Below are positions 1 to 11,149 of a stretch of DNA of 64,000 nucleotides, one piece after another; within the stretch, counting starts at the first letter, position 1; each line of letters starts with the position of its first letter. The DNA is taken from contig OX419759.1 of assembly GCA_948567375.1 (NCBI GenBank), positions 49,442,593 through 49,506,592 on the forward strand. Direction: 5' to 3'. This DNA is from Lunularia cruciata. Lineage: Eukaryota > Streptophyta > Marchantiopsida > Lunulariales > Lunulariaceae. The notes under the pieces were generated by a model, which searched no databases, had not been told where the DNA came from, and saw nothing but the letters and a program-made list of their open reading frames with translations. Both the position numbers and the translations under genes were made by a program.

Positions 1-2640
1 TTTTATAGCAATGGATGAAGTATGCATAACTTGTGCAATTATTTCTACACATAAAATTGAGGTCTTTTTCTCTTAGTTCTATTTTTAAGGATTCAAAAAC
101 CCAAATTTTCTAATGAAGGAAAGATAAATATTTGGTGCTAATGCTTTGGTTTTTTCTTGGCAGTGAGAGTGATTTTTGACCCCTGATAGAGGTGGTAGCT
201 TGGCCTCTACTTCTTTCTTAGCATAATCCTCTCCATACTCCTCCTCTTCCAATGTATATGCTCTATTGATAAAGAAGATAAAAATATTACACACACATTA
301 ATCCATCTAAGAAGGTACATATTTCTCTTCAATCACTCTTCAATTGAAGCCTCAATCCTCTCAAGTAATATCGTCTACTTTTTAAAACTCCAATGCAAAG
401 CTCATTGACTACAAGTGTCCAAGCTACACATTTATTGAAATCTACTACATTTGAACAACATGGCTATTTAAATGAGTGAACTAAATGGCTCATGGGAACA
501 TATCCAAAATCTTCTAGTGGATATTGGTGGTGTTCAAATGAATTGTTGACTCCCCATTGTTTCAAGTTATTCCACAAAGGTGGTTTCTTCAAACAGGTCA
601 TATCATGGCAAGAACCTTGCATCCTACACAAAAGAGTAAAAGAGAAGAATGGTAAGCAATACATGATTTCCCTAGCACTCACTACACTAAATCTAGAGTG
701 TGCCATATCTATCACTCGTAAATTGAGTGCACTTGCACAAACATGAAACTCTTATAACTTGTGAAATGAATTATTCTCCTCATGTCATTGCAAATCACCT
801 ATGCATTGATGTTATAAGAGCCCTTTCAACTGAAGTAATTCTCTCCAAAAAATTTAATTCATTGTGCTAAAGGAAACATAGTCCCATCCACTAACACCAC
901 ACACTTGAAGAATCCTTTTGATCCAAAGATCCAAAAGATTTGATCTCTTTCTCTTTCTTTTTGGCCATGCCACTTCCTTAGCAAACTTAGCTAAAATAGA
1001 AATGATCACCCTCTCATTGGACCTAGTGGTGGATCCCTAGCTAATACCTGATAAATTAGTCTCTCATGCTATACATGCATCATTCTCATTGTGCTCAAAC
1101 CTACAAGTTCTATTGCAAGTCGTGTCCACACCGGGGTCTACTTCCTCTCCACCTTATTCTTCCTAAAAAACCTCATGATCTTTCACAAGCTCCAACAAAG
1201 TATAAAGTGATATCACATCCATTTGCATCAATTTTCTAAAAGGAAGTAGATCTAAATTCTTGAACAGCATAGATATGCTTTGGCATCCAATGTAAATCTG
1301 ATTCACCAAATAGTATGCTGAATGTGCAAAGTCCCACCATTTAAAAGCAGGTAGATTCCTTGGTCTGCAAATAATCTAAACCCCATTCCTCCTCATCTAT
1401 AAATTCATCAACTTTTAACAATCAATACCATTATCACTATCATGTTGAAGCTCACTTTGCCATTCCAAGAGCTTCTTCCACATGCACCTTTTGATTTCTT
1501 GTACTTGCATGAGGCATGTCTAACATACTTCTTGAATGCTCCTTCACCTTCTAAAACTGTCTAAAAAATGCTCCTCAACACTATCACCCATATGAAGCTC
1601 TTATGAACCATGTTATGATGCTCCAAAAAACTCTTGACTAGGTATCACTTCCTGCCCTTGACTCTCTTGGATGTTCTTCTCATGACTCTCTTTGGATTGT
1701 TCTTCTCATGACTCCTTTGGATGCACTTTGGATACTCCTCTACACATTCTCCTCTTAATCACGCATGCCAACCCTTAACTCTCCTCCTCCTCTCTAGGCT
1801 CTACACCTTTTTGTATTCTTGACCACTCAATGCTCAATTGCTCATTAACAATTTCCTCTTCTCTATCCTTCCCATGGATCCTCCACATTTGGTTTCACAC
1901 TTTTCTTGTCTAGATCTTATGACCCTATATTTGCCTTAGCATTCATGACATATCATTTGACTATTTATTATTTACTCTTGATTCAAAAGATTTCCCAGCA
2001 TGCCCTTACTTGAGCTTTTCTCCAACCCTCTCTTTATTATGACTTCCTCTACTACTTGCTCAACAAATCTTCTTGTGGTTCTCCATTCCTCCAACTCCAC
2101 AAATCTCCTCTCTTTGTCCTCCACTTGCAATCTAGTTCTTTTTTCTATCATCAAAAAATCCTATACCATGGCTGTCCCCTTGCCCATGGATACTGATGGA
2201 TCAGAAATTCAGCCCCATATTTTAGCTCCTTGCACTCAAGTGCACTGACGGGTCTGAAATTGAGATGGTCTCCAAATTCTATGTTGCCAACAAATTCTAT
2301 GCCATACAAGTTTTAAATTCAGTTTTAATCAAAAGCTACTAAGTCTAAATTTCATCCCAACAAACCTAAATTTGATTTTGATTCAAAAGCCATCATCAAC
2401 CTGGAGGTTTAAGTTCAATTTTGAATTGGAAGCACTGGCCTATCAAGTCATGCTTCTTTCCAAAGGGTCTCTCATAATTTTTGCTTCCAAAGCATTCTTA
2501 ATTTCTTCCTATGCATGCTTTATATTAAGGCACAATCAAAATAATACTCAACATGAGGCTTGATCAAAACCAATATGAGTTAAATTGCTCTATACATTTC
2601 CCGCCCAATTCTATTCATTTTTATTTATTTTATTTATTTT
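1..2640. other. no gene recognised; low-complexity pyrimidine-rich DNA
   Basis: No reading frame here resembles a known family. The top strand is rich in C and T with few G and very few CpG, like the rest of the first 40 kb. A short glutamate- and arginine-rich frame on the minus strand (1972-2154) is low-complexity and could be a trace of a retroelement gag, but nothing confirms it. A TTTTA/TTTA microsatellite lies at about 2614-2650, directly before an R repeat. Confidence 0.5.
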
Positions 2641-2645
2641 TATTT

Positions 2646-2716
2646 ATTTTGTCTCATCTTTGTACGGCTTGATGGGGTCTTTTCATCTTTCATGTTTTCT
2701 GCATGGTAGACCTTTC
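2646..2716 (+). repeat. R repeat copy 1 (LINE 3'-end fragment), sense +
   Basis: This segment contains the R signature in LINE sense: TTGTACGGCTTGATGGGG, then TCTTTTCATC, then a decayed form of the CGCGGTCGCC terminus followed by CTTTC. It is clearly related to copies at 12011, 42068, 46529, 46794, 55148 and 60915. CpG positions of the terminus have decayed here, unlike the copies beyond 42 kb. Both flanks are T/A-rich, so no target-site duplication can be assigned. Confidence 0.7.
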
Positions 2717-2979
2717 TTTCTTTTTATTTCCCATCCCCAAATTGCACTCAAGATGAGTGCAATGGGGATCAAGGGTGAGTTCAAATCCATGCTAGTTGAG
2801 TAAGATTCAAACTTGCTCCCTTTTAGGATCCTCTAAGTAGCATGCATGAGAATTAATGGATAAGCAAACTGATTAATTAGTAGATAGTGATTATGAGTTG
2901 CAGGTTCATACTTAAGCCCCTTCTAGCTCTATAACTCTACATATCATGGTTTGAAATTCCCTTGTAATATTTTATAGCT

Positions 2980-3511
2980 ATGGATAAAGCCCCATTCTTG
3001 AGTACCCCACCTTCCCTCACCCATAAAAAAAATTTTATGGGTGTTTTCAAATTTATTCATGGGAGTTTTACCAAAAGTCAAAAAGCTTTAGTGAAATCCC
3101 TATTGTATCAATGTGTGAAGCAATTGCTTGTTCAATATAAGCTTAAACTTTTGTTGCTTGAGCTACATGCAAGACAACATGCTCATGCGGTTCTTAGCGG
3201 GTGGTCAACTAGGGGTCTCCCACCTGGCTGCCAATTCAAAACCATATGTGACAATTTCCCATCCTATGGCTCCTTGCATCCCTTTGAGCCAATTTCTTGA
3301 GATGTGCGCTTTCCCATTGTATTTTGGTCGTGACGGTGCCCCGCCCTCCAGTCCTTTTTGCTTTATAATTTCTTCATGCCTAAAGCCTGAAGTGATTTTG
3401 TCCCTTTTGTCTAGGGGTATAGTGCAAGTCACCCATGCTCAAGTCTACCACCTTTTGTTGCCCAAGTTTTTTCAGACAGTCCTTGGCCCAAGAAAAGCTA
3501 GCAACTTGTGA
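2980..3511 (+). other. overlapping small open frames, unrecognised
   Basis: Two overlapping plus-strand frames (106 and 127 codons) and two minus-strand frames share this stretch. None has a motif I recognise, and four overlapping frames in about 530 bp suggest chance openness in low-CpG DNA. The minus frame at 3205-3432 has a more protein-like composition and could be a retroelement scrap. I would not annotate a protein from this evidence. Confidence 0.2.
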
Positions 3512-3968
3512 ATGACAGTTGGTCCAAGCCAATCTGACCTTATAACCACCATTCTTTTGATCTTTTTCACGGGAGATACTTGGGAGAGTGTGGAGGCGGG
3601 AGAAGAAAGGGAGAGATGGAGAGGAACAAAATACACTTTCTGAGGATTTTCTAGTATATAGCACTTGAGTGAATAGTAGAAATCTTTTTTTTTCAATTTT
3701 GGTTCCATTTGTACCTAGATTGAAGACTATGTAGAATTGAGTAGAAAGTAATGGGGAGTTTTAGATTATTTTAAGGTTTAGAGTGGTCAAGACACATTGA
3801 GAATGATGGGTCAGGAATTTTCAGTTTTTATTTTCTTGGTTATCATGATTGAGTTCCTTGGGAACTTAGTTCAAAAATGTTTGAGATGGAAAATGAAAGT
3901 TATGAGAGTTTATAATTTTTAGGGTTTGGAGAGTTGTATTTTTTATGGGAGTTAGGATGTGAAGGCTT

Positions 3969-4050
3969 GTGGTTTTACAAGCATGAGGACATATGAAGTG
4001 AAGCATCATGTGTTCTATTGTTATCCTTGTGCTAGCCATGGCTACACCTC
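3969..4050 (-). repeat. dispersed repeat related to 19445-19527 (opposite strand)
   Basis: Read on the minus strand, this segment aligns without gaps to the plus strand at 19445-19527 over about 82 bases with roughly three quarters identity by eye. The same frame is open in both, giving similar peptides (AMASTRITIEHMML here, AIANTKIAIEYRML there). The conservation of frame suggests both derive from a coding element, but I do not recognise the family. A small CpG-rich patch adjoins it at 4050-4110, exceptional in this CpG-poor half of the window. Confidence 0.5.
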
Positions 4051-4463
4051 CCCATGTGGAGCCGCATCGAGCGGTGTCGTGAGGAACGTTCGGTCTTGAG
4101 AGGGCGCCGAGCACATGGCTGCTTGTGCTTAGTTTTCTGAGGTTGACTCACCCTGAAGATTTTGTTTTATCCTTGACTTTCGTAAAACCAATCTTGTCAT
4201 GCGAGGCTGGTGTTATGGTTTCTACCTCTGCTTGGTCTCATATCCTATTTTCTCGTCAGGTTCAAGCTATGGTTCGGGATCTGGCAGTTCATAGACCTAG
4301 GTCCGGTGGCCCTTTGATAAAATAAAATAAAAAACAACTGAGTGATCTAACTGAACATAAATCCGGCACTCAGATCATTTAATTATGCTTTTCACCTGGA
4401 CCAGACTGAGAGATCCTAGAATGGAGTTTCCTCAACTCTAGTCACAATTCATAACACAAATCT

Positions 4464-5060
4464 GCTTCCAAGACTCATTTCACATTTCGAAAATTCCTAT
4501 CCTGGTCCAAAACACAGTCCTAAGGCATCTCCAAAAGCCTTCAGCCCTTCAAGACTCCTTTCACATTTTGAAAATTCCTATCTTGGTCCAAAACACAGTC
4601 CTAAGGCATCTCCAAAAGCTTTCAGCCCTTCAAAACTCCCTTCACATTTCGAAATTTCTGTCCTGGTCCAAAACACAGCCCTCATGCATCTCCAAAAACC
4701 TTCAGCCCTTCAAGACTCCTTTCACATTTTGGAAAGTTCTTTCCTGGTCCAAAACACAGCCCTCATGCATCTCCAAAAGCCTTCAGCCCTTCAAGACTCC
4801 TTTCACATTTTGAAAATTCCTATCCTGGTCCAAAACACAGTCCTAAGGCATCTCCAAAAGCCTTCAGCCTTCAAGACTCCTTTCACATTTTGAAAATTCC
4901 TATCCTGGTCCAAAACACAGTCCTAAAGCATCTCCAAAACCTTCAGCCTTCAAGACTCCTTTCACATTTTGAAAATTCCTATCCTGGTCCAAAACACAGT
5001 CCTAAAGCATCTCCAAAACCTTCAGCCTTCAAGACTCCTTTCACATTTTGAAATTTCTCT
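4464..5060. repeat. minisatellite array A, about 80-bp unit, 7 copies
   Basis: The anchor CCTGGTCCAAAACACAG (one copy CTTGG) recurs at 4501, 4582, 4662, 4743, 4824, 4904 and 4983, so the period drifts from 81 down to 78 bp. Each unit runs TTTCACATTTTGAAAATTCC, the anchor, then CTCCAAAAGCCTTCAGCC and CAAGACTCC. The array passes directly into array B at 5061 by loss of the CTCCAAAAGCCTTCAGCC segment. Open frames across it come from the rarity of stop codons in the unit, not from a gene. Confidence 0.93.
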
Positions 5061-5690
5061 CCTGGTCCAAGCACAGCCCTACACTCTCACATTTCGAAAT
5101 TCCTCTCCTGGTCCAAGCACAACCCTGCACTCTCACATTTCAGAATTCCTCTCCTGGTCCAAGCACAGCCCTGCACTCTCACATTTCAGAATTCCTCTCC
5201 TGGTCCAAACACAGCCCTGCACTCTCACATTTCGAAATTTCTCTCCTGGTCCAAGCACAGCCCTGCACTCTCACATTTCAGAATTCCTCTCCTGGTCCAA
5301 ACACAGCCTGCACTCTCACATTTCAAAATTGCTCTCCTGGTCCAAGCACAGCCCTGCACTCTCACATTTCGAAATTGCTCTCCTGGTCCAAGCACAGCCC
5401 TGCACTCTCACATTTCAGAATTCCTCTCCTGGTCCAAACACAGCCTGCACTCTCACATTTCGAAATTGCTCTCCTGGTCCATGCACAGCCCTGCACTCTC
5501 ACATTTCGAAATTGCTCTCCAGGTCCAAGCACAGCCCTACACTCTCACATTTCAGAATTCCTCTCCTGGTCCAAACATAGCCTGCACTCTCACATTTCGA
5601 AATTGCTCTCCTGGTCCAAGCACAGCTGCACTCTCACATTTCGAAATTGCTCTCCTGGTCCAAGCACAGCCCTGCACTTTCAAGCCCTCA
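5061..5690. repeat. minisatellite array B, 46-bp unit, 14 copies
   Basis: The anchor CCTGGTCC (one copy CCAGGTCC) recurs at 5061, 5107, 5153, 5199, 5245, 5291, 5336, 5382, 5428, 5473, 5519, 5565, 5610 and 5654, a period of 44-46 bp. The unit is CTCACATTTCGAAATT, then a CTCTCCTGGTCC core, then AAGCACAGCCCTGCACT. It shares the CACATTT and CCTGGTCCAA modules with array A, so B looks like a shortened derivative of A. Because 46 is not a multiple of 3 and the unit lacks stops, all three plus frames stay open, producing frames of 203 and 217 codons. Confidence 0.95.
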
Positions 5691-5905
5691 CATTCCTGTG
5701 AAAATTTCCTTCATGAAACACTTTCTGCCCTGCACTTTCAAGCCCTCACATTCCTGCGAAAATTTCCTTCATAAAACACTTTCTGCCCTGCACTTTCAAG
5801 CCCTCACATTCCTGCAAAAATTTCCTTCATGAAACACTTTCTGCCCTGCACTTTCAAGCCCTCACATTCCTGCAAAAATTTCCTTTCTGTCCCTGCACTT
5901 TCAAG
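5671..5905. repeat. minisatellite array C, 58-bp unit, about 4 copies
   Basis: CCTGCACTTTCAAGCCC recurs at 5671, 5729, 5787 and 5845 with an exact 58-bp period, and a last partial unit starts at 5892. The unit continues CTCACATTCCTGCAAAAATT, then CCTTCATGAAACACTTTCTG. Its first module matches the CCCTGCACT end of array B, marking the switch point between the two arrays. Confidence 0.93.
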
Positions 5906-6205
5906 CCCCTTCCTGTCCAACTCGAAAATTTCTCTCCTCTGTGTGTGTTCCTCTGTCCAAACCCTCCAACTTCTCGAGAATTTCTCCTCCTGCCAAACCC
6001 TCCTCCTGTCCAACTCGAAAATTTCTCTCCTGTGTGTGCTCCTCTGTCCAAACCCTCCAGCTTCTCGAGAATTTCTCCTCTTGCCAAACCCCCTCCTGTC
6101 CAACTCGAAAATCCTCTCCTGTGTGTGTTCCTCTGTCCAAACCCTCCAGCTTCTCGAGAATTTCTCCCCCTGCCAAACCCTCTCCTGTCCAACTCGAAAA
6201 AAAAA
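5906..6205. repeat. minisatellite array D, 89-93-bp unit, about 3.3 copies
   Basis: CCTGTCCAACTCGAAAA starts at 5912, 6005, 6095 and 6184 (periods 93, 90, 89). Each unit also carries TCTGTCCAAACCCTCCA, CTTCTCGAGAATTTCTCC and TGCCAAACCC. The tail to about 6520 keeps the same CCCTC and CGAAAA-rich style without a clear period. Minus-strand frames of 91-112 codons here (glycine/arginine/glutamate-rich) are repeat by-products. Confidence 0.9.
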
Positions 6206-7599
6206 TTTCCTGATTTTTCCTCTGTCCCTAAAAAGCCTTCCTGACTACTCCTTCATGATCATTCCAATCCCTTTCGATTCCCTTTCTTCCTGCCCACCTT
6301 CTATCCTCTGCCCCCAAACTCCTCCTGTCATTCCCGAAAAAAAACCCCCTTGCTCTCTCAAAACTCCCCTGTCCCTTTTCAAAAAAAAACCCTACTCCTT
6401 TCTTCTCCCGAAAATTTCTGCCACTCCTCTCGAAATCCTCTGCCAAACCCTCTCGAAATCTTTTGGCATTTTGTGAAAACCCTCAGCCCTTCTCTGTCTC
6501 CTCACTTTCTCCCAAAAACCAGGTAGAAAAACCACACCCAAGACATATTATCATAAATCCCTATTCCTTACAACAAATAAAAGAGAAAAGAAAATTTATC
6601 ACACCAAAAGCCTCAAGGGTACACGTGGGCTATTTTCCCGATGAAAGCGGCTTGAGATACACCATGCCCGATATGTCACCAACGCTTTACCTTGCAAGGA
6701 GTAAAGACCCATGTGAGAAGGATGCACAAGGACTATGATTGAGCATTCCAAAAGCATCCCAAGGGGGATGCTCAAGTGATGCAAGTGACTACATCAATAG
6801 TAGGGACACTTGGGATTATGCGCTCTTCCTCTATCCCTTCATTGATTGCTCTAGGGATACCAATAGAATCATGGGAGTGGTTAACTTCTTAAGCGGGTTG
6901 CATTTTGAGGTTATTTGAGACTAGCTTTCCATGTCCACATCTATTCCATAGGCTACCCTATACACTTCATGATGAGGCTAGACAAGCTTTTCACCTACCA
7001 CCTTGATCGTTTGGCACGTGATCCCTTGGATGAGTTGGCATCGTTCCTATTCCTCTTACTCCCTTGAGGGTATCTTTGTTATGCTAGAGGGAGACATACG
7101 GGGCATAGAGAGATGGCTAACAGACTTTTTTGTTTTTGAGTGGAGGATTGGGTGGCCCTTTAAGAGGAGTCTATTAAGGTTGCACGTTTTAGGAGATAGA
7201 TTTTGCTATAGGGTACCACAAAGTCCACTTGATTATGACAGTGTAGGACATTGGGTCAAGAGAGAGAGTTTAGTAGAGTAGCACAAGTGATACACTCTTT
7301 GTCTATGGCTAGTACTAATGATGAGAATATATGTTCCCTATAGCGGGAGAAGGATTACCACTATAGGTCTTAGATTATTAACCTAAGTAGCCTTTATGTC
7401 TTGATAGGTCACTTTTTGCACAAGCATTGTGCACTACCCCTCACCTTTCCTCAAGAGGCTTGTAAGGGATGGTATATGAACATCTTAGAGTTTTCTTTTA
7501 GGTAGATCATCCTTCTAGTGGTTTTAACAAGTTTTTTCAAGTGGTTGTAGTAGTAGCAAGAGAAGATGTTCTTATGTCTACTAGTTGGGTATTAGGTGC

Positions 7600-8940
7600 T
7601 AGTCTACTTCTTGCAACAGGGAAGGACATGGGAGCATTAGACCAATTGTTATTGGAGAGATCTATTTTTGCTTAGTCAACCGCACTATTGTCCTTTAGCA
7701 TCATTCTCATTTTTTATAGCACCTCAGTCCACATCAGTTTGGAGCTACTCTTGGAGGATTTGAGGCTATATTTCTAGGCATTAGTGCACTCCTAGATATC
7801 CATCAAGAGTGAGTCATCCTATATGGTGGATGTTGGAATGCTTGTAATAGCATCTCATGAGCATCCATCTTTAGAGAGCTTAGGGAGGCTGGTGGATCCT
7901 TGGCAAGTCTTATTCCTTTTGTGTTGTCTTTTATGGCTCTCTTGCTTCTCTTTACTAGCACAATTGTTCATATGAAGGAGTCACCATCTTGGAGTCAATT
8001 GTTGGTACATGTTAGGGAGATCCTTTAGGGAGATCCCTTTTTTTCATGGCTCACTTAACAGCTCTCTTATGTACTACTTTGGCCATGCTAGGTTGTGTAT
8101 TTCTCTCCTTGGCAGATTATACACACATCATGGGCCCTATAGATCAGACTAGGTAGGCCTTTGACCACTTGACCATTGAGCTACATCTGGTAGGCTTGAA
8201 AGTCAAGGTATCAAAGTGTAGGGCATGGTCCCTTTTAGTTATCCTTTCCCACCTTGAGCTTCTAGTGAGGTGTATCATATCTACAAATGGACTACATCTT
8301 TTTGGAGTGTCAATAGGATCTGAGGATTTTGTCACATGCTTCTTTGACAATGCCCCTATAGAGGATGTTCTCCATGTGGATGACCTTCAATCACTAGGAG
8401 ATCCACATGTGGCATTTGGTATACTCTCCTTTAGTATTGCTAGTCAACTGATGTATCTCCTCCACATGATTCCTCCTTCCTTGACCTTCCTATCACATCT
8501 AAGAGCCTTTGATAGGAGGATTATGGAAGTCTTTGGTGATATTATTGGACCATGGACATTTGACTGTGTGATAGGGGATTTGGCACATGAACAGACATCC
8601 CTACCAATCCCATGTGGAGGGGGTGGCTTGCTATTTATGGACAAGATTGCATTTATAGCATTTTTGGGTATTGTGCTCTCTTGACACCTCTACTTTCCTC
8701 CCATTTTTTGGTTGTTGATAGGTCAGTTCTAGACACTTATGTGATAGAGGTGGACGAGGGATCTTTTTCTCTCCAGATGTTATTGCAGCAGATGAGAGAT
8801 AGTTTATCCCCACAAGCACGTTGTCATACTTTTCTTTTCTTTTTAGGAACACACAAGGTACCTAGCTATGGAGATTGCAGATTAGAGGCTGTAGGTAAAC
8901 CTATAACTACTTGTCTGAACATGCATGTTACCTAATAGTC
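7600..8940 (+). pseudogene. LINE copy 1: decayed reverse transcriptase
   Basis: This is a degenerate non-LTR reverse transcriptase. The RPIVIGEIYFCLVNRT segment begins at 7639, followed by PHQFGATLGGFEAIF. The expected motif A region (usual form LQLDVxNAFN) reads VILYGGCWNACNS, with the catalytic aspartate lost. Next come FRELREAGGSLASLIPFV and a GDPLG-like motif B near 8030. Motif C reads LADYTHIMGP at about 8109-8140, where the second aspartate of ADD is tyrosine. The frame at 8169-8684 carries the following thumb-like part (GLKVKVSKCRAW, LGDPHVAFGIL, YLLHMIPPS). Stops and frame changes interrupt it, so it is not functional. The start of the element upstream of 7600 is unclear. Confidence 0.75.
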
Positions 8941-11140
8941 GGAACCCTCCACTCTCGTAACTAGTATTCTTGCTATCGAGTAGGGTAGTGACGGGCAACC
9001 TAACCTATCATCACAACATGCACTCCTGGTCTACTGGTCATCACTTCCAACATTACCAAGGAGAAATAAACAACACTTCTAGAAGGAAAGAACCTAAGCA
9101 CAATGTCCGCACACCAATCTAAACCAACTGAGCGTACAAAGAAGCATGCAAGCATAGAGAGGATCCAATCACAAGAATGCGGCAACAACTCTCTGTGCTT
9201 TTTGTTGGAAAAGAGCTTTAGAGCCTTTGTGCTCTGTCATCAAGCTAATTTAAACCTATACTCCAAGTCTCCTCCAAGTTGTACTTCAGATCTCAACAAA
9301 TTCCTACCCCATGTGGGGATTTCTTATGTCTTCTTGATGGGGAAAACTCAATGCAGCTCATATGAACATAACTCTTTCTTTATAGCTTGAATTCAAATTT
9401 TCTAGGATTTAATGGAAATCCTATGAGATAATATTTCCAATGATATAAAATAGACCTCAATCAGATCACTACAACGCCCCTAACAAGCTCTCAAAGTTGG
9501 CCAAGTTTTTGCAACTCTCACCCTAATTTCAAAATCCCCTTTTTAGGGTTTTGCCCCTAGTTCTTGCCAACTTTCCCTTGATTTCTAATGAGATGTACAC
9601 TTGATCCTCAAAAAACACTCTGGAAATCTGAACTCTCAATCATAGTCACAAAAGTGAGTGAATTGACATTCAATTAGGATTGAAGAAAGAAATGCTCCTC
9701 CGAGCTTACAACTTCTTTTCAGTAAAACTTGTTGCATCAGATCTCACTCTCTAAGTGTCCAGAGCCAACTAAATTTTCCTGAGTAGTTGATCATGCTCTT
9801 TGTTAACACTCTGTGAATTTGAATGGCCTAATCTAACCCCAATCCCTAGATATGAATCAATTCATAAGCTAGGCTAACTTGTTAGCTCTGCAGACCCAGG
9901 TATACTTGATCCAAGACACTAAATTCTCTATTTCAAGAATTCACATGAAACCTTCACACAACAGTGCACACCCTAACCAATAACAAGACTGGAAATTTTC
10001 ATAAGGTATCTCAAACCACAACTTGGGGAGTGACCAAAACTCCAAACCTGATCACTAGCTCTTCTCCATCACCTTACACCTCAAGAGCTTCAACTTCAAT
10101 CAACCAAATCTGATTTAAGATTGATCCAAAACTGAAATTTCTTGTGCTCAGTACTATAAGCACTTATTCTACTCTCCAATACCACTAACAGATAGTAAAA
10201 ATGTCTCAATGAGCTCTCTCAATTTCCTACTTTGTGTTTTTGGGTATGAATTTTACCCCCCTTGATTTAATTGATCATATCCCTCTCAAAATCAACTCAA
10301 ATTGTGTGATTTTTGTTTCAGATTATAGCCTGTCAGCTCCTCTTCCCAACTGTGTCCTTTGTTCCTCAAATGGCCTCCTTGAACTCTTTTATGGTCAAAA
10401 AACACCATACTTTTCTCTTGGGACCCAATCTCTTGCACATTTGTCCTTTAGTCTTTTTACTTTTTGACAAATGGACCCCACAACTCCACCTTGAAGCTTA
10501 TAAGCAAAAATTTAGGCATTCACCAACTATAGAAGCTCATATATTGTCAAGTCCCAGACAAGCTCATAAGTAAGCACCGAAAGGACGATAGGATCCTAGT
10601 TTCCCATCACCAACTTCATGAATACCACCCCAAAATGTATCACCATCCAGTTCCATAAGTCGTCATGGTGAAAATTCTAAATCTTGATGAGAAAAGGATT
10701 TGGGAGTGGAAGATTGGGAGCATGGGACATCTCATGCTCAAATGCTTCCTCTGATGCTCTAACACTCGCACTCTACTACAACTCTCACTCCCAACGTCCT
10801 TCCCCCCCCCTCGAGACTCTCCAAACTAAAACACTCCCTCGTCTCTCCACTCGCCCTCATCTTTATTCATCAGAGCCCTCAAACATGATAAGATTGTAAC
10901 CCACATGGCCAATCACATACATGTACATAGATTTCTCACATGGCAAATTCTCATCCGTTGGATCTAGCAGGCAACCTACCCCACTAATGTGGAGATAAAA
11001 TTGATAAGTCACTTTTTTTATGGGCTACTCAAACCACAACACAACAACATGAGGACCTTCCATCTTTTGCTTCATTATTGTTTGATTGGACTAGAGGTTT
11101 ACAATCTTCCTTGATGGAGCAATAGTGTGAGCATATGCTC
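8941..11140. other. no gene recognised
   Basis: Several short open frames on both strands have no recognisable motif and overlap each other. Composition is AT-moderate and CpG-poor, similar to neighbouring decayed DNA. A homopolymeric C run lies at about 10804-10811. Nothing supports a gene. Confidence 0.5.
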
Positions 11141-11149
11141 TATTCTCTC

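Noticed and set aside
4969..5701. Open frames of 203 and 217 codons as a repetitive protein gene
   Set aside because: They lie wholly in the 46-bp minisatellite, occur in more than one frame and arise from a stop-free unit.
5804..6192. Minus-strand glycine/arginine-rich frames of 91-112 codons
   Set aside because: They are overlapping frames of minisatellites C and D; several frames are open at once and none has an independent coding signal.
4464..6200. CRISPR array
   Set aside because: The units are contiguous imperfect tandem repeats without unique spacers, in a plant-like nuclear context.
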